Positions 59,271 to 64,000 of a stretch of DNA of 64,000 nt are shown here, in pieces. Position numbers and translations under genes: made by a program. How positions within the stretch are numbered: position 1 is the stretch's first letter; each line of letters begins with the position of its first letter. The notes below the pieces were generated by a model. It ran no database searches and was not told where the DNA came from. It saw only the letters and a program-made list of their open reading frames with translations. Location: NCBI GenBank assembly GCA_021292105.1, contig CM037873.1, forward strand, positions 18,654,527 to 18,718,526, in the 5' to 3' direction. This stretch comes from Anadara kagoshimensis (taxonomy: Eukaryota; Mollusca; Bivalvia; Arcoida; Arcidae).

Positions 59271-60634
59271 TTTTTGCCAAGGATTTATAAAACGTACACA
59301 CGATTTACCGGGGGTCTAAACCTATTGTGGATAGGCACAGGACATTTGAGCGAAAAGAAAAAAGCTCCAAGTGGACATTTGAATGACGACTTTAGATTTA
59401 TGCTGTAAATGTTATTGTTTTACATGAAACATTGTAAAGTTGTGATTTGTAGTAGTCAGGGGGCAGATCTAAAAAAGTAGCCTCTTTATTGACCCCCTAA
59501 ACTTTTTCGTTAAAAGCAGGAAACATGGTGGATCTTATTGCCCTATATGTACTTAGTCAGGCTAGGTATGTTTCCACCTTGACTTTTTCCGTTTAATGAA
59601 AATATGGCTGCTAATCCAAGATGGCCGCCAAAAAAGATAATTTAAGTATAAAAATTCAATATAAAATCAACCACTTAATTATTTGGGTTGAAATTTGGTA
59701 TTTGATCAATTAAATATTTATACTAATTTTCTATGAATAATTATTGGTTGTAAAATTCAAGATGGCCGACGTATAATCACTGTGCTGCATTTCAAATCAA
59801 ATACAACAAAGGATGTCATTATTTTATTATATAAAACCAACAATTTGTTGTATTTAATATATATGTACTTGGTTATGCTAGGTATGTTTCCATCTTGACT
59901 TTTTCCGTTTTATGAAAATATGGCTGCCAAATCCAAGATGGCCACCAAAAAAGATAATTTTAAAATTAAAATGCAATACCTAATCAACCGCTTAACCTTT
60001 TGAGTTGAAATTTGATATTTGATTCAATATGGCCGCCATTTCTTAAGATGGCCGACTTATAATCACCGCGCTGCATTGTTTTAATACAATAAACCAATAT
60101 ATTGAATTTGTTAATATATATATCAGTTAACTGACTCCTTCAAAAGCTTTTACACCAGCATGATTCAGTGCAGTACAATGTGTTTTTCACAATAATTAAG
60201 CGGCACAAACATCACAAAGATTCAACAATTTCACATTCATAAATATTGTAGGTCAATTTCCCAACTGCTCACAATGACAGTTTTACTGAGGAAATAAACA
60301 CAGATTCCAAACCATTTCCTGATGATTAATGTCTTTAACGTGTCAATGACAGAACATATCACAGTGAAGTTCATGAAGGTTTTTGTTGAGGGTTGGTAGT
60401 TTAAAATAGATTACAAACAAAGGAATCTACACTTGATAACAGCATTGCCGACTTTATCGTATATTCATAAGCTTTAAGTTCAGAGTTTTCAAGCTCTAAT
60501 TTGTTTGAACACTTTCCATGCTGGAAGCTCAATCACTGTCTGTTGATCAAATACCAACAGATCTAAATGTTTTCATCTGCTATTTCTTATTGACTCCTGG
60601 TTTCTTACTTGCTCTAGTACTTACTTGAACCATA

Positions 60635-60850
60635 CTATTTAGTTGTGATACAAAACCAAGAGAATACAAACATCTGATCATTATCTGTTATTCTATCCAT
60701 CTCACTCGGCATAAGGAACATGTCTTGAGTCTGCCTATTTATGGTTTGCGCAAAGACCTGATGTATCTCGTCATGTACTCGAAAATGTAGTATTTGGATC
60801 CGCACCCCTCCACTAACCACTGACTCCTTGCCTGGTTCTTCCTTGCTCAA
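60635..60850 (-). pseudogene. Fragment of an uncharacterised transposon-associated protein, copy A
   Basis: The minus-strand frame reads FRVHDEIHQVFAQTINRQTQ, DMFLMPSEMDRITDNDQMFV and FSWFC. It is homologous to the plus-strand frame at 62007-62333 (SRVQGEVNQVFEQVIKRQTQ). In copy B the region just after reads SDADVFVM in another frame, which resembles a conserved DTDV.VL motif of a large uncharacterised family. The function is unknown. It may be another part of the gene whose N-terminal side decays at 23649-24600. Confidence 0.45.
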
Positions 60851-60974
60851 CTTATTTTGATATAAAACTAGTCAGTTAAGCCTTATTCTCTCCCATATTT
60901 ATAAAATTGTTCAAATTCTCAGGCAACATGGAATTACATCTCTTTTCTGCATTCTTTTAATGTTAATATGCTAA

Positions 60975-61275
60975 CAAATGAATTGTTGATGCAGAATAAG
61001 GCTTGGCTTATCAAGGCCCTCATAAAGTTTAATGGCTGTCTTCACAATATAGTATGGTGACTCTGTATCCGAATATACCATGGATATGTGGCGTCCCAAA
61101 GTTTCATGTTCCTTTCTTTCTAAAAAGCGTGGGTTGCTCAATTATCCTTCCAGGCCACTTGTTCTCACTTCGTGGTGGATGTTCCTGTGTTATACTTCAT
61201 TTGAAAGTTTCAGGATTTTTACTTTGTTTCATAATTGTAATTTAGACATGGATTGATATGTTTGATTTGAATTTA
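60975..61275 (+). mobile_element. RT element 3' end, copy 5, with a trace of coding sequence
   Basis: GGCTTATCAAGGCCCTCATA and TTTAATGGCTGTC match the last RT codons at 555-600 of copy 1. Then come TTTCATGTTCCTTTC, CCAGGCCACTTGTTCTCACT and a T-rich end. It lies between the two inverted gene fragments of the 3.6-kb element. Confidence 0.75.
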
Positions 61276-62006
61276 TTCTTTTTGTCTGCTTCAAGCCTTT
61301 ATAAAAGCAAACAATCTACTCTAACACTATTTTCTAAAACGATACATTGTGGTTGCTGCGAGACAATCTTCAAAGTGCATATTGTGGTTTTCAAATGCTG
61401 TTAACCAATGCCGTACCATATATTATCGTACAGGTCTTTATATTTTTTGGTAGCATTATGGAGTTTCAAAAATCTAAACAATTATAGCTAAATAATATTG
61501 TCCCAATGAAAGGAGGTAACGGTTATAGTGATATACTGGACAAAAAGACGTAACTGTAGTCTAAGTAACATCATCAGGTAGTTTACGACCAATCAACAAA
61601 CATCTGATGTAGACACAGGTTGATGATGTTATCCAGAAATGTTCAGAAAAAGGTATAAAGATTTGTACCATAATAGAGAATATGACATTGGTTTACAACA
61701 TTCGGAAAACACCAATGCACAAATCTTTGACAACTTTGTAGATTTGCAGATAGCACAAATGTCATTTCAGGAATAGTGTTAGAGTAGATGTTTTATGATG
61801 TTTTGTTTGATTGATATTTTAAGCATTCTATAAAGTCTAACAAAAAAAATAAATCAAAAAACACAACAATCCATCCGCAAATCACAATCATAGAGTATTA
61901 AAACCAGTAAGAACTGGTAAGAATAGTTCGATTTAAAGAATAATACATGTACTGCAGAATAGAGATGGAAAGTTGAAAATTGGAATAATTCAATATACGG
62001 TACATA

Positions 62007-62333
62007 TTGACGAGAATAAAGAATGAATCTGATTTTTTTAGTTTTATATCAAATGAGATAAACCAAAAGGGTGTATGGCAAGCAGTTGATGGTTCGGTTT
62101 TTTGGATGCGAAAACTACATTCTCGAGTACAGGGCGAGGTAAATCAGGTCTTTGAGCAAGTCATAAAGAGGCAGACACAAGAACTGTCCTTTGTGCCAAA
62201 GAAGCCAGAGAAACAGATAATGATCAGACGCTTATCCTTTGTAGCGATGCAGATGTTTTTGTTATGGTCTTGGTTTTGTTTTACAATTAATGTTTTGGAA
62301 ATAAAAGATTGTTATTCAATCCTATATTTATAG
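62007..62333 (+). pseudogene. Fragment of an uncharacterised transposon-associated protein, copy B
   Basis: An open frame with VWQAVDGSVFWMRKLHSRVQ, GEVNQVFEQVIKRQTQELSF and, after a one-base shift near 62220, DQTLILCSDADVFVMVLVLF. It is the inverted partner of copy A at 60635-60850. The open length is short and the frame shifted, so it is a relic. Neither a catalytic motif nor a domain I can name is visible. Confidence 0.45.
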
Positions 62334-63063
62334 CTGTTGAATTGCTGAACCGGGGAAATATGTTATATTCTTGATCATACTTATATAATAAATATAAGAG
62401 ATATACATATAGAATATATTGCTGCAAGGTGCTTGTGGATGTTAATCATGTTGCTGTTGGACCTCTTTGAATGTTTGAATCAGTGAGAGGACTATTTTTT
62501 ATTGCAGACGTCAAAAGTCATATCTATTTAATTAATTCAAATGATAGTTATTGAAAACTTGAAAAATGTTTTGGCTTCGTTATTTAAATTATTTAAATTA
62601 CATAAAATAAGTTTAAAGAGCAGAACTGATAATATTTTCACATAATGTGTAACACACACACATTGGTTTTATGTCATAAAATAATGACATCCTTTGATTT
62701 ATTTGATTTAAAATGCAGCGCGATGATTATAAGTCGGCCATCTTGTGAATGGCGGCCATATTGAATTTTACAACCAATAATTATTCATAGAAAATTAGTA
62801 TAAATATTTAATTGATCAAATACCAAATTTCAACTCAAATGGTTGGTTAAATGGTTGATTTGATATTGAATTTTTATACTTAAATTATCTTTTTTGGCGG
62901 CCATCTTGGATTAGCAGCCATATTTCCATTAAACGGAAAAAGTCAAGGTGGAAACATACCTAGCCTGACTCAATACATATAGGGCAATAAGATCCACCAT
63001 GTTTCCTGCTTTTAACAAAAAAGTTTAGGGGGTGTCACATTTTTGGGATCTGCCCCCTGACAA

Positions 63064-64000
63064 CTAGGTTTTTCTTGGTTTTTTTAATGCTGTCAATTCT
63101 TATTTTGCATTTACATCTTTACCGTTTGGTCTTAGTTCAGGTCCTTTTGTATTTTCAAAACTATTGAGACCTTTAGTAAAGTATTGAAGACAGTCTGGTT
63201 ATAAAATAGTCGTATACCTGGATGATGGGTTTAGTTTTGCAGAAACTTATGAAAAGTGTCTAGAAATATCAAATAAAGTTCGGTCGGATTTGCTTAGTGC
63301 AGGTTTTACCATAAATGAAGAAAAATCTGTATGGGAGCCTACCTCTGTCATAGAATGGTTAGGTTTTGTTTGGAATTTGTCAGAAGGGTTTTTGGAGGTT
63401 CGAAAATCGAAAAGTTCTGATTTGAAGGAAATCATCAGTAAAATCTTGGCTTCAGCCTCTGTTTCAGCTAGAGATTTAGCTGTTGTCACTGGTAAAATAA
63501 TATCTTTAAAGGATAGTTTAGGAAGTGTGTGTAGATTTATGACACGTAACTTGCATTTGCTTATATGCACACGGCAGTCATGGGATTGTCATATACAACT
63601 CAATTTTGCAGTTTTAGCAGAATTGAATTATTGGCTTAATAATTGTGAGTTACTGCCGTTTAAGAAACTTTTTGTAGAATATAAGCTTCCAAATCGACTA
63701 GTTTATACGGATGCTAGTAATGTTGCTGCTGCTGGTTATTGTGTAGAGTTAAGTGGTAGTTTTGCTCATAGAATGTGGAATTTTGAAGAGAGATCTAAAA
63801 GTTTTACCTGGCGCGAGTTAAAAGCCATTCAGATTACCATAGACGCTTTGGGGAATGGTCTTCGTGATCAGGTAGTTAAAATACACACCGATAATCAAAA
63901 TGCAGCTAGAATAATCGAAGTTGGTAGTATGAAAGCAGATTTGCACTCGCTTGCAGTTTCTATCTTTAATATTTGTTCCAGTCATGGTATTAATTTGCAG
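63064..64000 (+). pseudogene. DIRS-like reverse transcriptase/RNase H, 5'-truncated and running off the window
   Basis: Coding similarity starts GFSW at 63067. One extra T in a T7 run (about 63079-63085) shifts to YFAFTSLPFGLSSGPFVFSK. A TGA (63193-63195) stands where this family usually has Trp (VKY-stop-R). The frame is then open from 63196 to 64000: VVYLDDGFSF (RT catalytic YLDD), EWLGFVWNL, RLVYTDASNVAAAGY (RNase H), SFTWRELKAIQI and KIHTDNQNAARII. The order and the YTDAS-WRE-TDNQ set fit DIRS/YR-type retroelements. The tyrosine recombinase, if present, would lie beyond the window. It begins three bases after the end of the 3.6-kb element. Confidence 0.8.

Larger units (their letters stand above)
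59455..63061. mobile_element. 3.6-kb element with ~390-bp terminal inverted repeats
   Basis: Left arm 59455-59841 and right arm 62663-63061 are inverted copies. Both start GTCAGGGGGCAGATC and share TTTAGGGGGT-type words, AGCAGGAAACATGGTGGATC, GGTATGTTTCCACCTTGACT, ATCCAAGATGGCCGCC and AATAATTATTGGTTGTAAAA. A second, diverged direct copy of much of the left arm follows at 59866-60110. The inside holds two inverted fragments of one decayed gene and an RT tail. CAGGGG ends recall hAT elements, but no 8-bp target duplication is visible and no transposase is recognised. Confidence 0.85.

Overview
The window looks like AT-rich, repeat-laden invertebrate nuclear DNA, most likely from a mollusc (a bivalve would fit). 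The reasons are tRNA-headed SINEs, arrays carrying TGACCTTGA, DIRS-like, Polinton-like and Tx1/L1-like remnants, many foldback and MITE-like elements, long minisatellites and no compact operons. The species call is inference. Nothing looks bacterial.

One host gene can be supported. It lies on the minus strand and encodes a carbonic anhydrase-related protein of the CA10/CA11 type. Five consecutive coding exons are visible at 46574-46438, 19780-19589, 11741-11646, 5444-5375 and 2511-2357 (650 coding bases). Each has consensus splice borders, and reading phase is kept across all four introns (about 26.7, 7.8, 6.2 and 2.9 kb). The signal-peptide exon(s) should lie above 46574 and the last exon below 2357; I found neither. 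Two of the three zinc-binding histidines are replaced, so the protein should be non-catalytic. Almost everything else between 2.3 and 46.6 kb is therefore intronic.

Layout. 0-2.3 kb: tail of a reverse transcriptase and a 1-kb inverted-repeat element. 2.4-5.8 kb: two exons around a 1.6-kb element with terminal GAGGCC and GTTGAGTTAA motifs. 6.5-10.9 kb: a decayed ~70-bp array and a 3-kb 38-bp minisatellite. 11.6-19.8 kb: two exons around foldback element FB1, which holds two SINEs and a pogo-like MITE. 20.3-21.0 kb: a homogeneous 58-bp satellite. 22-29 kb: hAT, mariner and other transposon debris. 29.6-34.8 kb: a Polinton/Maverick-like relic with long inverted ends, broken integrase and ATPase fragments and MITEs. 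36-39.4 kb: foldback elements FB3a and FB2, the latter holding a LINE endonuclease ORF. 42-43.5 kb: a 30-bp minisatellite. 46.5 kb: the most upstream visible exon. 48-63 kb: LINE 3' remnant, PIF1-type helicase relic, a second forward AAGAGGCC element, FB3b, a 22-bp array and a 3.6-kb element with ~390-bp terminal inverted repeats. 63.06-64 kb: a DIRS-like RT/RNase H running off the edge.

The strongest candidate for something undescribed is a set of TA-flanked foldback elements. FB1 and FB2 have unrelated ends, but the ~21-bp arrays just inside those ends share the core AACRAGATACTA, and the arrays face each other in inverted orientation. This suggests a common subterminal recognition sequence for one transposition machinery. 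All family assignments come from reading the sequence; no database search was run.
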